The translations under genes and the position numbers were made by a program. A stretch of DNA of 64,000 bases from Stenotrophomonas sp. NA06056 (GTDB lineage: Bacteria > Pseudomonadota > Gammaproteobacteria > Xanthomonadales > Xanthomonadaceae): assembly GCF_013364355.1 (NCBI RefSeq), contig NZ_CP054931.1:3348001-3412000 (forward strand). Reading direction: 5' to 3'. Positions 48,430-59,659 of this stretch are shown piece by piece. Numbering within the stretch: the stretch's first letter is position 1; every line of letters starts with the position of its first letter. The notes under the pieces are model-generated. The model ran no database searches, was not told the DNA's origin, and saw only the letters and a list, made by a program, of their open reading frames with translations.

Positions 48430-49518
48430 TTAGTTCTGGACGTTCAGCTCGGTACGACGGTTCTTGGCGCGACCTTCCGGATTGTCCGAACCATCCGGGT
48501 TGGTGTTCGGCGCAATCGGACGGCTCTCGCCGTAGCCGATCGGACCGGCCAGACGGCCAGCGTCGACGCCGTTCTTGGTCAGGTAGTTGTACACCGCGGT
48601 GGCGCGGCGCTCGGACAGCTTCTGGTTGTAAGCGTCGGTACCCTTCGAGTCGGTGTGACCGGCAACTTCAACGCGCAGATCCGGGTAACGCTTCAGGATC
48701 TCGGTGGCTTCGCTCAGGATGGCCACAGCGTCCGGACGCAGGTTCGACTTGTCGAAGTCGAAGTTCACGCCCTTCAGGTCGATCGAGACCGGCACCGGGC
48801 AACCGTCCGGACCGATGGTCTGACCCGGCTGCGAGTTCGGGCACTTGTCGTCGCAGTTGTTGACGCCGTCACCGTCGTCATCCAGGTCGGCGCAGCTCGG
48901 GGCAACCGGAGCCGGTGCCGGAGCAGCAGCCACCGGGGCCGGGCCCAGCGGGATCACGACGCCGACCGAAGCCAGCACGTCGCCGAACCAGCTTTCGTCG
49001 CGCGCGGCGATGCTCTGGTCGTCGAAGTCAGCGCGGTAGGCCACTTCGGCGCGGACAGCAACGCGCTTGTCGAAGGTGGTCTGCAGGCCGACGCCCAGCT
49101 TGGCAGCCAGGTTGCCGTCCTTGCGGTCAGCCGGGCCGTTCGGGCCAGCGGCGTACTCTTCTTCCGACTTCTGGTAGCCCAGGCCGCCCACGATGTAGGG
49201 GTTCCAGCCGCGGCCTTCCTTGATGAAGTGGCGACGCAGATCGAACGACACGCCGTACTGCGACCAGTTCTGATCCTGGTTGGCGTCGAAGTTCGGGTTC
49301 TGGTAGTTCAGCTCACCATCCAGCGACCAGTTCGGGCTGATGAACTTGCCCAGACCCAGGGTCACGAACGGAGCGTCGTTGGTCAGACGGTCGTTATCCT
49401 GGAAGTTGAAGCCGGCCGAACCGGTCAGGTACCAGCGGTCATCGAACTCCTGCGCCGACGCAGCCTGGGCGAAAGCCAGACCGCCCAGCAGCGCGGCAGT
49501 AAGGATCTTCTTGTTCAT
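48430..49518 (-). CDS. ompA: OmpA family outer-membrane protein
   Basis: 362 residues. Signal peptide 1-22 (LLGGLAFAQAASAQ), an eight-strand beta barrel to about 190 (WYLTGSAGFNFQDND ... VLASVGVVIPLG), a Pro/Ala hinge, one thrombospondin type-3-like calcium motif (DLDDDGDGVNNCDDKCPNS) with conserved cysteines, and a C-terminal OmpA domain binding peptidoglycan (NFDFDKSNLRPDA, VAGHTDSKGTDAYNQKLSER). Joins outer membrane and cell wall. Terminator follows. The barrel-TSP3-OmpA order is the Pseudomonas OprF type. Confidence 0.93.
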   Translation of the reverse strand: MNKKILTAALLGGLAFAQAASAQEFDDRWYLTGSAGFNFQDNDRLTNDAPFVTLGLGKFISPNWSLDGELNYQNPNFDANQDQNWSQYGVSFDLRRHFIKEGRGWNPYIVGGLGYQKSEEEYAAGPNGPADRKDGNLAAKLGVGLQTTFDKRVAVRAEVAYRADFDDQSIAARDESWFGDVLASVGVVIPLGPAPVAAAPAPAPVAPSCADLDDDGDGVNNCDDKCPNSQPGQTIGPDGCPVPVSIDLKGVNFDFDKSNLRPDAVAILSEATEILKRYPDLRVEVAGHTDSKGTDAYNQKLSERRATAVYNYLTKNGVDAGRLAGPIGYGESRPIAPNTNPDGSDNPEGRAKNRRTELNVQN

Positions 49519-49876
49519 TGAGTACAGCTCCTATTTCGGGGGTATGAAACCGGTAGAGGCATGGGCCAGCACTACTGCGTCGATGTTCAGACAGCCGATT
49601 CAGCACGCCACCGCCGCGAACATTATGCTCAGGCGGGTGAAGGTCATGTTAACAGTCCCGTAACATGTGAAGCGTCGTGCACGACCGGCTACCGGCCCGA
49701 CGTTGAAACCCTATACAGGATGATGAAAATCCGCAAGACCCACGCACCACAAGGGTTTGGATGGGTTTAAGAGCCAGATACGACAGTTTTGACGAGGGCT
49801 GTCGCAACGCGGTTCAGCGCGCGCCCATCGAGGTGAGGAACCTTATGATGCAGACAGGAACCGAGCTGGAGCCGCA
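49519..49876. other. 358-bp gap between divergent ompA and the oxidoreductase gene
   Basis: Must carry both promoters. It is AT-richer than its surroundings (for example GAACATTATGCTCAG, GTCATGTTAACAGTCCCG). TGTTAAC and GTAACATG stand close together near 49645-49665. No gene or repeat is recognised. Confidence 0.4.
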
Positions 49877-50896
49877 ATGAAAGCCGTCGCCCTGTCCCGT
49901 GAATCCGCCCCTGCCCTGCGCGACCTGGTGCTGCCACCGCCGCAGCCGCCTCGTGGCCGCGACCTGCTGATCCGTGTCGAAGCAGTTTCCGTCAATCCCG
50001 TGGATGGGAAGCTGCGGACAGGCACTTCGGCCGCGTCGCTGGATACTCCGCGCATCCTCGGCTGGGATGCGGCAGGCGTCGTTGAAGCCATGGGCGAGGA
50101 GGCCAGCCTGTTCGCCTCCGGTGACGAGGTCTATTACGCCGGAGATGTCACCCGGCTTGGCTGCAACGCGCAGTATCAGCTGGTGGATGAGCGACTGGTG
50201 GCGCGCAAACCGACCACCCTCGACTTCGCCGAAGCGGCCGCGCTGCCGCTGACCACCCTGACCGCCTGGGAACTGCTGTTCCAGCGCATGCCCCTGCAGC
50301 TGGATGACCGCCGCCACGCCGGCCAGCGCCTGCTGGTGATCGGCGGTGCCGGCGGCGTCGGCTCGATGGCGATCCAGCTGGGCCAGCACGCAGGCTTCGA
50401 GGTCATTGCAACCGCGTCGCGTGAAGCGTCGATCGACTGGTGCCGGCGGATGGGCGCCCAGCATGTCGTCGACCACCGGCAACCGCTGCTGCCACAGCTG
50501 CAGGCGCTTGGCATCGACGACGTGCAGGTGGCCCTCAACCTGGCCGACACCGACCACTACTGGGACGAACTGGGCGAGCTGCTGGCACCACAAGGACATG
50601 TCGGCCTGATCGTCGAACCGCGCGGCCCGCTGCGCATCGGCGATCCCTACAAAGCCAAGTGCATCGGCATCCATTGGGAATTCATGTTCGCCCGCGCGCG
50701 CTTTGCCACCGCCGACCGTATCGAGCAGCACCGCATCCTCAACCGCGCCGCCAGCATGATCGATGCAGGCCAGTTGCGCGGCACGCTGAGCGAGGTACTG
50801 GGGCCGATCAATGCGGCCAACCTGGAAGCTGCCCATCAGCGCCTGGCCGGCGGCCGCACCATCGGCAAGCTGGCGCTGGCCGGCTGGGGCGACTGA
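49877..50896 (+). CDS. Zinc-free alcohol dehydrogenase / quinone oxidoreductase-like protein
   Basis: 339 residues of the medium-chain dehydrogenase/reductase superfamily. The substrate domain starts MKAVALSRESAPALRDLVLP and includes VEAVSVNPVDGKLRTG and ILGWDAAGVVEAMGEE, where the zinc ligands of true alcohol dehydrogenases are missing (Asn-Pro-Val-Asp as in quinone oxidoreductases). Rossmann motif GGAGGVGSMAIQLGQ (about 157). Probably NADPH-dependent; substrate unknown. GGAG stands 7 nt before the ATG. Confidence 0.87.
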   Translation: MKAVALSRESAPALRDLVLPPPQPPRGRDLLIRVEAVSVNPVDGKLRTGTSAASLDTPRILGWDAAGVVEAMGEEASLFASGDEVYYAGDVTRLGCNAQYQLVDERLVARKPTTLDFAEAAALPLTTLTAWELLFQRMPLQLDDRRHAGQRLLVIGGAGGVGSMAIQLGQHAGFEVIATASREASIDWCRRMGAQHVVDHRQPLLPQLQALGIDDVQVALNLADTDHYWDELGELLAPQGHVGLIVEPRGPLRIGDPYKAKCIGIHWEFMFARARFATADRIEQHRILNRAASMIDAGQLRGTLSEVLGPINAANLEAAHQRLAGGRTIGKLALAGWGD

Positions 50897-50904
50897 CGCG
50901 TCAT

Positions 50905-50970
50905 GCAGAGCCGAGCCCATGCTCGGCTGCTTTGCCTGGCACCGCCAGCCGAGCATGGGCTCGGCTCTAC
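50905..50970. repeat. Inverted SMAG dimer
   Basis: GCAGAGCCGAGCCCATGC... (50905-50930, GTAG mutated to GCAG) and inverse ...CATGGGCTCGGCTCTAC (50944-50970). It lies after the oxidoreductase gene. Confidence 0.85.
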
Positions 50971-51070
50971 AGATTCCGTCTGTGGCGGCGTATTGGCCGA
51001 CATCTGTATCTATGGCGGCGGATAAATCGGGATTACGTTGGGAACAGATCCTCCTCTCCCCGAGCCTGTC

Positions 51071-53846
<2,776 letters not shown>

Positions 53847-54145
53847 TGTGCACCTGAATGGGGGCCGGAATGTGATTTCCGTCACTGGCCCCCAAGCTGA
53901 ATGTCAAGCCGGACGATTCAGGATGCGTTCGGCAATGCCCCCCTACCTTGCGCCATCTTTCCGCTCACCAGCCAGTTTCCGGTGAGCCGGTGCGGACCCC
54001 GCCGATCGATCCACGATCGTGTTCTTGGGGCCGCCCACGGGGCAGCCCCGATGGCTGCCTCCCCATGACGCCAAGTCGTACCCCGCCTCCAGCAGCCCGC
54101 GCTGCCGGAACCGCTAGGTGCGTCCCACACGGAGCAAGGAGTTAT
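53847..54145 (+). other. 299-bp gap with terminator-like hairpin
   Basis: TGGGGGCC (53859-53866) pairs with GGCCCCCA (53887-53894) just after fadH; the T tract is missing. GGTGCGGACCCC and CGTGTTCTTGGGGCC follow, and no gene is seen. An AAGGAG lies 6 nt before the next start. Confidence 0.4.
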
Positions 54146-54604
54146 ATGAAACTGGCCTGGATTCTCTGGCTGTCGCAGTTGTTGCCGCAGCCGGCCGCTG
54201 ATTCATTGTGTTTGAGCACCACCGTCTACCTGGAAGCCCGCGACCAGACCCTGCGTGGCCAGCAGGCCGTGGCCGAGGTTGCCCTGCGTCGCCTCGACAG
54301 CGGCCTCTGGGGCGACTCGATGTGCCAGGTGGTGACCGCGCGCAAGCAGTTCGCCCCCACCATCGTCTCCCCCGGCACCCAGCTGGGCAACGATGCGGCC
54401 TGGAGTGAAGCGATGGACGTGGCCTTCGACGCCGAGCGCAACTGGGCGCTGCCGGCCGGCGAGCGCCGCGAGATCGTGCCCGGTGCCAGCCACTTCGCTG
54501 CGCTGGCGATTGCCAGCCCGAACTGGCGCAACGCCTACCAGGTGGCCACCATCGGCGATCACACCTTCTACAAGGTGCAGAACCTCAAGCCCCGGCAATC
54601 GTAA
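54146..54604 (+). CDS. SleB-type cell-wall hydrolase, small
   Basis: 152 residues of the Hydrolase_2 (SleB/CwlJ) family. The catalytic Glu is in STTVYLEARDQTLRGQQAVA (near residue 30), with AEVALRRLDSGLWGDSMCQV and SHFAA later on. The N-terminal LAWILWLSQLLPQPAADS looks like a short signal peptide. It probably cuts peptidoglycan glycan strands in the periplasm; in non-sporulating bacteria the role is unsettled. AAGGAG 6 nt before ATG 54146 fixes the start. Confidence 0.83.
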   Translation: MKLAWILWLSQLLPQPAADSLCLSTTVYLEARDQTLRGQQAVAEVALRRLDSGLWGDSMCQVVTARKQFAPTIVSPGTQLGNDAAWSEAMDVAFDAERNWALPAGERREIVPGASHFAALAIASPNWRNAYQVATIGDHTFYKVQNLKPRQS

Positions 54605-54689
54605 CGATCCGTTGCTGGCGGCAGCGTTGCCGCGCTCCGGTGGGCTCTGGGATAGTGGGCGTTTCCCGCCCCACCCGCCTGGAGTTCCC

Positions 54690-55301
54690 ATGAAGCTGTA
54701 CAGCAAGCCCGGTGCCTGTTCCACCGCCGACCACATCGCCCTGCAGTGGACCGGCCAGCCGTTCGAGGTCGAACTGCTGAACAAGGACACCCTGAAGGGT
54801 CCGGAATTCCTCAAGATCAATCCGGCCGGCGCCGTACCGGCAGTCGTCGATGGCGACTTCGTACTGCTGCAGAACGCGGCGATCATGGGCTACATCGCCG
54901 ACAGCTACCCGCAGGCAGGCCTCGGCGGTGATGGCAGCCCGCGCCAGCGCGCTGAAGCCACCCGCTGGCTGGCCTTCGTCAACTCCGACGTGCACCCGGC
55001 GTTCTCGCCGCTGTTCTCGCCGGGCAAGTTCATCGCCGATGAAGGCCAGTACGACGCGATCCGCGCCGCTGCGCACAAGCGCCTGCGCGCGCTGTTCGAG
55101 ACCGCCGACAAGCAGCTGGCCGACAAGCCGTGGCTGGCCGGTTTCCGCAGCTTCGCCGATCCCTACTTCTACATCACCCTGCGCTGGGCGGCCGGCACCA
55201 AGGTCGACCTGTCGGGCCTGGACAACCTGGCGGCCTACAAGGCGCGCATGGATGCCGATCCGGGCGTGCAGGCGGTACTGAAGGCCGAAGGCCTGGCCTG
55301 A
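54690..55301 (+). CDS. gst: Glutathione S-transferase, beta class
   Basis: 203 residues. The N-terminal thioredoxin-like domain MKLYSKPGACSTADHIAL has the beta-class Cys10 and Ser11; the glutathione-binding NPAGAVPAVVDGD and LLQNAAIMGYIAD follow. The C-terminal helical domain (about 85-203) includes SFADPYFYITLRW. Conjugates glutathione to electrophiles in the cytosol. GGAG stands just ahead of ATG 54690. A longer open frame upstream overlaps the hydrolase gene and is not used. Confidence 0.92.
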   Translation: MKLYSKPGACSTADHIALQWTGQPFEVELLNKDTLKGPEFLKINPAGAVPAVVDGDFVLLQNAAIMGYIADSYPQAGLGGDGSPRQRAEATRWLAFVNSDVHPAFSPLFSPGKFIADEGQYDAIRAAAHKRLRALFETADKQLADKPWLAGFRSFADPYFYITLRWAAGTKVDLSGLDNLAAYKARMDADPGVQAVLKAEGLA

Positions 55302-55314
55302 TGCAACCGGGGCC

Positions 55315-55341
55315 GGAGCCGTTCGCATCGCGAACGGCTCC
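55315..55341. terminator. Terminator-like hairpin after gst
   Basis: GGAGCCGTTCG pairs with CGAACGGCTCC; the T tract is weak on both strands. It lies between the convergent gst and SUFU-domain genes. Confidence 0.6.
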
Positions 55342-55366
55342 GACTCCATCTGCTCCATCAGCGCGG

Positions 55367-56410
55367 TCAGCCGATTTCGCGGATCACGTCTCCCTTTGCG
55401 TCGCGCAGGAACGTCGGCACCACTTCAACCTGCAGCGTGCTCGACACTGTGTAGGTCCCGCGTTGCGGCCGCACCTCATGCCAGGCCTGCAACGCCGCAT
55501 CGTCCAGCACCCAGCGTACGTTGTGGCCGTCGACCATGGCGGCGCCGTTGGTGGCAGGCGTGAATTCCCATTGCCGTTCGCGGCTGACCAGCGTCAGTGA
55601 CTTGCCGTGGCGCAGCCGCAACGGCAGCAGTTCCCCCACACTGCCGACCTGCCCGGCCCCCAGCACCAGCGTGGTGATACCCGCCGTCTGCCGCCAGTCC
55701 AGCGTTTCGATGAACAACATGCCGGTACTGGATCCCTCGCGCTCGCTGCCGGCCTTCGCTTGCGCCGCCAGCGCCGGATCGTCCAGCAGGTTGCCGCGAT
55801 GCAGATCGGTGATCCACAGCGGCATCGCCGGCTCCAGCACCTGCAGCACACCGCGCGTCGACCAGCGCTTGATCGCATCCATTTCCTCGTCGGTCAGCCC
55901 CACCACCTGCAGGAACTGCAACTGTCCATTGGCAGTGTCGCGTGCGGGCAACTGCGGATCGGCAACGAACGCCAGATGGCAAAGACGGGTGTCGGTCTCC
56001 AGCGCGATCGGACCGTTGGCGTTGAGGTGGTGCCCATCCTCGAACACATTGCCGCTGCTGAACACATAGCGCGCCAGATTCTGCAGCAGATTCATCGGCC
56101 ATGCCGGCGGCGTGCTGCCTGCATCCTCACCCTTGTCTGCAGCCAGGCGGAACGTCAGCTCGAAGCCGTAGCCACTGGTGGCCGCATCGCTGCTTTCCTT
56201 TGCATAAAGTTCGGACAGACCGTAGGTGACGTAGTGCCAATGCGGAACCGGTGCTTCCACCCAGTACACGCTGATGCCGTCGAGCGGATCCTGGCCACCC
56301 AGGGTGTACGGCAGCGCGGTACCGAAGTGACGCGGTTCCTGGCCGGCGTACAGCGGTGCCAGCGCGGCATTGATCGCATCCCAACCGGGGGTATCGGTGT
56401 CGTCCTGCAT
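55367..56410 (-). CDS. Suppressor-of-fused (SUFU) domain protein
   Basis: 347 residues. The N-terminal half matches the bacterial SUFU domain: ALPYTLGGQDPLDGISVYWV, APVPHWHYVTYGLSELYAKE and SGYGFELTFRLAADKGE. The C-terminal half (about 210-347) is a second beta-rich part with LLPLRLRHGKSLTLVSRERQ. In bacteria SUFU domains are proposed as immunity proteins against toxins or as scaffold proteins; the function here is not known. CAGGAG lies 7 nt before ATG 56410. The next gene upstream on this strand is an unrecognised protein 46 bp away. Confidence 0.83.
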   Translation of the reverse strand: MQDDTDTPGWDAINAALAPLYAGQEPRHFGTALPYTLGGQDPLDGISVYWVEAPVPHWHYVTYGLSELYAKESSDAATSGYGFELTFRLAADKGEDAGSTPPAWPMNLLQNLARYVFSSGNVFEDGHHLNANGPIALETDTRLCHLAFVADPQLPARDTANGQLQFLQVVGLTDEEMDAIKRWSTRGVLQVLEPAMPLWITDLHRGNLLDDPALAAQAKAGSEREGSSTGMLFIETLDWRQTAGITTLVLGAGQVGSVGELLPLRLRHGKSLTLVSRERQWEFTPATNGAAMVDGHNVRWVLDDAALQAWHEVRPQRGTYTVSSTLQVEVVPTFLRDAKGDVIREIG

Positions 56411-56456
56411 GCGGGGCTCCTGGGCGGAAAATGAGCGCACCACTTTACTCCGCGCG

Positions 56457-56960
56457 TCAGCCGGGCATGACCCCGGCAGAGACGGGCGCCAGCGACACCT
56501 GGACCTCCTGCCACCAGCGCTGTGCCAGCGCCGGACTGCGCGCTTTGCCGATCGCGGCGATCATTTCGGGGCACAGTCGCTCCAAGGTGATCGCGTCATT
56601 GCATCGCTCGATCTTCAACTGCATGAAGTAGCCCTTCAGACCAAGATGGCGGCGCACGGCATCGCTCATCGCGTCGTACAGCTGCTGGTAAAGCGCCGGA
56701 TCCTGCTCGCGGCCGCTGCAGAGCCCGCGCTGCGGGGCAGGCTCGGCCCTGCCGCCGACCACTTCGATCAGGCCAAGTGCGGCCAGCTGTTCCAGCGCGT
56801 CCTGCGGCGCGCGCAGTCCTTCAAACATGCTGCGCAGTTCGCTTTCATCACGCTGGCCGTCAACCATCAACAGGATCGAGCGCAGCGCTGCCGGCAGGCG
56901 CCGGGCGCGGTCTTCGATCTCCTGGCGGCCAGCGGCCGTCTTGGCATGCAGCAGTGCCAT
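56457..56960 (-). CDS. Hypothetical protein, unrecognised
   Basis: 167 residues, cytosolic by appearance (no signal, no membrane helix). An N-terminal helical part resembles a small winged-helix (LPAALRSILLMVDGQRDESE, LRAPQDALEQLAALGLIEVV), then a linker with SGREQDPALY and a helical C-terminal part (AVRRHLGLKGYFMQLKIERC, MIAAIGKARSPALAQRWWQE). GGGGGAG stands close to ATG 56960. It may be cotranscribed with the SUFU-domain gene (46-bp gap). Confidence 0.65.
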   Translation of the reverse strand: MALLHAKTAAGRQEIEDRARRLPAALRSILLMVDGQRDESELRSMFEGLRAPQDALEQLAALGLIEVVGGRAEPAPQRGLCSGREQDPALYQQLYDAMSDAVRRHLGLKGYFMQLKIERCNDAITLERLCPEMIAAIGKARSPALAQRWWQEVQVSLAPVSAGVMPG

Positions 56961-57073
56961 AGCTCCCCCCTTCTCGATGCGATGCCTGCGTGCCCTTGCG
57001 GGCACGCTCCCCGTGGCGAGCTTAGCGCACCGGTGGCGGCGAGGAAGCTGCGCTGCAGCACCGTTGGATCTCT

Positions 57074-57140
57074 GTAGAGCCGAGCCCATGCTCGGCTGCG
57101 TGTACCTGACCCGGGCAGCCGAGCATGGGCTCGGCTCTAC
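57074..57140. repeat. Inverted SMAG dimer
   Basis: GTAGAGCCGAGCCCATGC... (57074-57099) and the exact inverse ending CGGCTCTAC (57115-57140). It lies 9 bp beyond the prpE stop codon, in a position to form the prpE mRNA 3' end. Confidence 0.88.
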
Positions 57141-57149
57141 AGGACCGGG

Positions 57150-59030
57150 TCAACGCCCCAGCGCGCGGCGGATCTCTTCCAGCGCGCCCGGATCGTCCAG
57201 CGTCGACAGATCGCCGGGATCGCGCTGCTCGGCCAATGCCTGCAGCGAGCGCCGCAACAGCTTGCCCGAGCGGGTCTTGGGCAGAGCATTGACCACGTGC
57301 ACATGCGCCGGCCGCGCCACCGCGCCCAGCGACGTGGTCACCGTGGCCATCATCTCGGCCACCACCGCAGCCGGGTCTTCGCCACCCAGGCCCTGCTTGA
57401 GGGTCACGAACACCAGCGGCACCTGCCCCTTCAGCTCGTCCTTCACCCCGATCACGGCTGCTTCGGCCACGCGCGGGTGACTGGAGATGGCCTCTTCAAT
57501 CTCACGTGTGCCCAGACGGTGCCCGGCAACGTTGATCACATCGTCGGTGCGGCCCAGGATGAAGGTGTAGCCATCGTCGTCGCGGATGGCCCAGTCCAGC
57601 GAGCTGTACAGCAGTTCCTTGAAGTGGCTGAAGTAGCTCTGCAGGAAGCGGCTGTCGTCATTCCAGACGGTACTCATGCAGCCCGGCGGCAACGGCGGCG
57701 TCATCACCAGCACGCCCTTCTGCCCGGCCGCCACTTCTTCACCGGTGTTCTCATCGATCACTTTCATCCGGTAGCCGAGATTGGGGAACCCCGGTGAGCC
57801 GAACCGCACCGGCTTCATGTCCAGGCCGGGCAGCAGGGTCAGCGCCGGCCAACCGGTTTCGGTCTGCCAGTAGTTGTCGATGATCGGCTTACCCAGCGCG
57901 TCGCTGATCCAGTGCGCGGTGGGTTCGTCCAGCGGCTCGCCAGCCAGGAACAGATACTTCAACGCATCCAGGTCGTGCCGGTGGATGAAATCGGCATCGT
58001 GCTTCTTCAGCACGCGGATCGCCGTCGGCGAAGAGAACATCGTACGCACGCTGTACTGCTCGCACAGCGCCCACCAGATGCCCGGATCGGGGTTGGTCGG
58101 CAGCCCTTCGTACAGCAGCGAGGTGCAGCCGCCGATCAGCGGGCCGTACACGTTGTAGGAGTGGCCCACGGCCCAGCCGACATCGGAGGTGGAGAACATC
58201 ACCTGCCCCGGCTTGCAATCGAACACGGTCTGCATCGACTGCGCCATCGCTACCGCGTAGCCACCGACATCGCGCTGCACGCCCTTCGGCTTGCCGGTGG
58301 TGCCGGAGGTGTACAGCAGATAGCTGGGTTCGCTCGACTCCAGCCATTGCACCGGCACATCGGTTTCGCCGATCTGCGCACGCAAGGTGGCGTACTCGAC
58401 GTCACGCCCTTCGATACGTGGCTCGGCCGGGTCCAGCCCGCGCGAAACGATCAGCACGTGCGGCGGCGGATTGCTGGCTTCCGCACAAGCGGCATCGACC
58501 ATCGCCTTGTACGGAATGAGTTTGCCACCGCGCATGCCGGCATCGGCGGCGATCAGCAGCTTCGGCTTGGCATCGTCGATGCGCAGCGCGAGGTTGTGCG
58601 CGGCGAAGCCACCGAACACCACCGAGTGCACCGCGCCGATGCGTGCACAGGCAAGCATGGCGAACACCGCTTCGGCCATGTTCGGCATGTAGATGACCAC
58701 GCGGTCGCCGTGACCGACACCGAGGTGCTTGAGCACGGCGGCGAAGTCGTTCACTTCGCGATACAGCTGGCGATAGGTGATTTCGCGGGTGCTGTCGGTT
58801 TCGGTGGAGATGGCGACCAGTGCGAGCTGGTCCGGGCGATCGGCCAGATGCCGGTCGACGGCGTTGTAGCAGAGATTGGTTTCGCCGCCGACGAACCAGC
58901 GCCGGAACGGCGGGTTGCTGTAGTCGAGCACCTGTTGTGGTGGCGTGTGCCAATGGATGCGCTTGGCTTCCTCGCCCCAGAATGCCTCCGGCTCGTCGAT
59001 CGAGCGGCGGTAGGTTTCCTCGTAGTTCAT
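57150..59030 (-). CDS. prpE: Propionyl-CoA synthetase
   Basis: 626 residues of the acyl-CoA synthetase family. N-terminal YEETYRRSIDEPEAFWGEEA, AMP-binding motif YTSGTTGKPKGVQRDVGGY, DNYWQTETGWPAL and the C-terminal catalytic Lys in LPKTRSGKLLRRSL. Converts propionate, CoA and ATP to propionyl-CoA; acetate is the alternative substrate, but WFVGGETNLCYNAVDRHLA and the short length fit PrpE rather than Acs. ATG 59030 has GAGGG in front. The rest of the prp cluster is not in the window. Confidence 0.88.
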   Translation of the reverse strand: MNYEETYRRSIDEPEAFWGEEAKRIHWHTPPQQVLDYSNPPFRRWFVGGETNLCYNAVDRHLADRPDQLALVAISTETDSTREITYRQLYREVNDFAAVLKHLGVGHGDRVVIYMPNMAEAVFAMLACARIGAVHSVVFGGFAAHNLALRIDDAKPKLLIAADAGMRGGKLIPYKAMVDAACAEASNPPPHVLIVSRGLDPAEPRIEGRDVEYATLRAQIGETDVPVQWLESSEPSYLLYTSGTTGKPKGVQRDVGGYAVAMAQSMQTVFDCKPGQVMFSTSDVGWAVGHSYNVYGPLIGGCTSLLYEGLPTNPDPGIWWALCEQYSVRTMFSSPTAIRVLKKHDADFIHRHDLDALKYLFLAGEPLDEPTAHWISDALGKPIIDNYWQTETGWPALTLLPGLDMKPVRFGSPGFPNLGYRMKVIDENTGEEVAAGQKGVLVMTPPLPPGCMSTVWNDDSRFLQSYFSHFKELLYSSLDWAIRDDDGYTFILGRTDDVINVAGHRLGTREIEEAISSHPRVAEAAVIGVKDELKGQVPLVFVTLKQGLGGEDPAAVVAEMMATVTTSLGAVARPAHVHVVNALPKTRSGKLLRRSLQALAEQRDPGDLSTLDDPGALEEIRRALGR

Positions 59031-59123
59031 GACGCAGCCCTCCCAGACAAAGTCATGGCTTCGAGCATAGTCCGGCGCTGGCGCGCGGGCCGCCCTACCT
59101 TGGTAGGGGGTGGGGTTTGTTCT

Positions 59124-59385
59124 GCAGGGCTTGCAGCCCTGCACCTGCAGAATCAACGTCAACGTCAACGTCAACGTCAAAAGCCGGGCTACTGAAGGAT
59201 GGCGGGGCGGGTCCGGTTGCGGGGGACGCCGTGAATACGTCCCTGTAGGCTCGGTCGCGCCATCCATGGCGCTCACGCCCCCGCAACCGGACCCACCCCG
59301 CCTTCGACAATTTCCCACCGCTGTTGGGCTGCTGTTGGTGGGTGTCGACCTTGGTCGACACGTAGATCCACGCCATGCGTGGATG
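59124..59385 (-). repeat. Composite structured intergenic element, copy B (inverse orientation)
   Basis: Mirror of copy A. Left to right: hairpin GCAGGGC/GCCCTGC (59124-59142); hexamers AACGTC x4-5 (59153-59180); 25-bp stem 59201-59225 with 59278-59302 (one G-T type mismatch); inner hairpin GCGCCATCCATGGCGC (59257-59272); palindrome GTGTCGACC/GGTCGACAC (59342-59361); SMAG GTAGATCCACGCC... (59362-59385). Confidence 0.85.
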
Positions 59386-59427
59386 CTTTTCGATGAACTA
59401 TCGAAATATTTGATTCCGATGGATTTG

Positions 59428-59645
59428 ATCCACGCAAAGCGTGGATGGACCATCCGTCACCGGGAATCTGTCGAAGGTGGGGCGGTGTCGGATTGCGGGG
59501 TGTCAGCCGCATGGATGCGGCTGCCAAGCCTACAGGGACGTACTTGCGGCGTCCCCGTAATCCGACACCGCCCCGCCACACCACGGAATGCAGCTGTTGA
59601 TGTTGCTGTTGCTGTTGCTTCGGCGGGTGCAGGGCGCAGCCCTGC
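59428..59645 (+). repeat. Composite structured intergenic element, copy C
   Basis: Same orientation as copy A: SMAG-like ATCCACGCAAAGCGTGGAT (59428-59446); no GTGTCGAC palindrome; 25-bp stem 59476-59500 with 59553-59577 (core GGTGTCGGATTGCGGGG); inner hairpin CAGCCG-CATGGATG-CGGCTG (59504-59523); hexamers GTTGCT x3-4 (59596-59619); hairpin GCAGGGC-GCA-GCCCTGC (59629-59645). Copies B and C fill the 629-bp prpE-rluA gap head to head. Confidence 0.85.
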
Positions 59646-59659
59646 CGATACACCACTCT

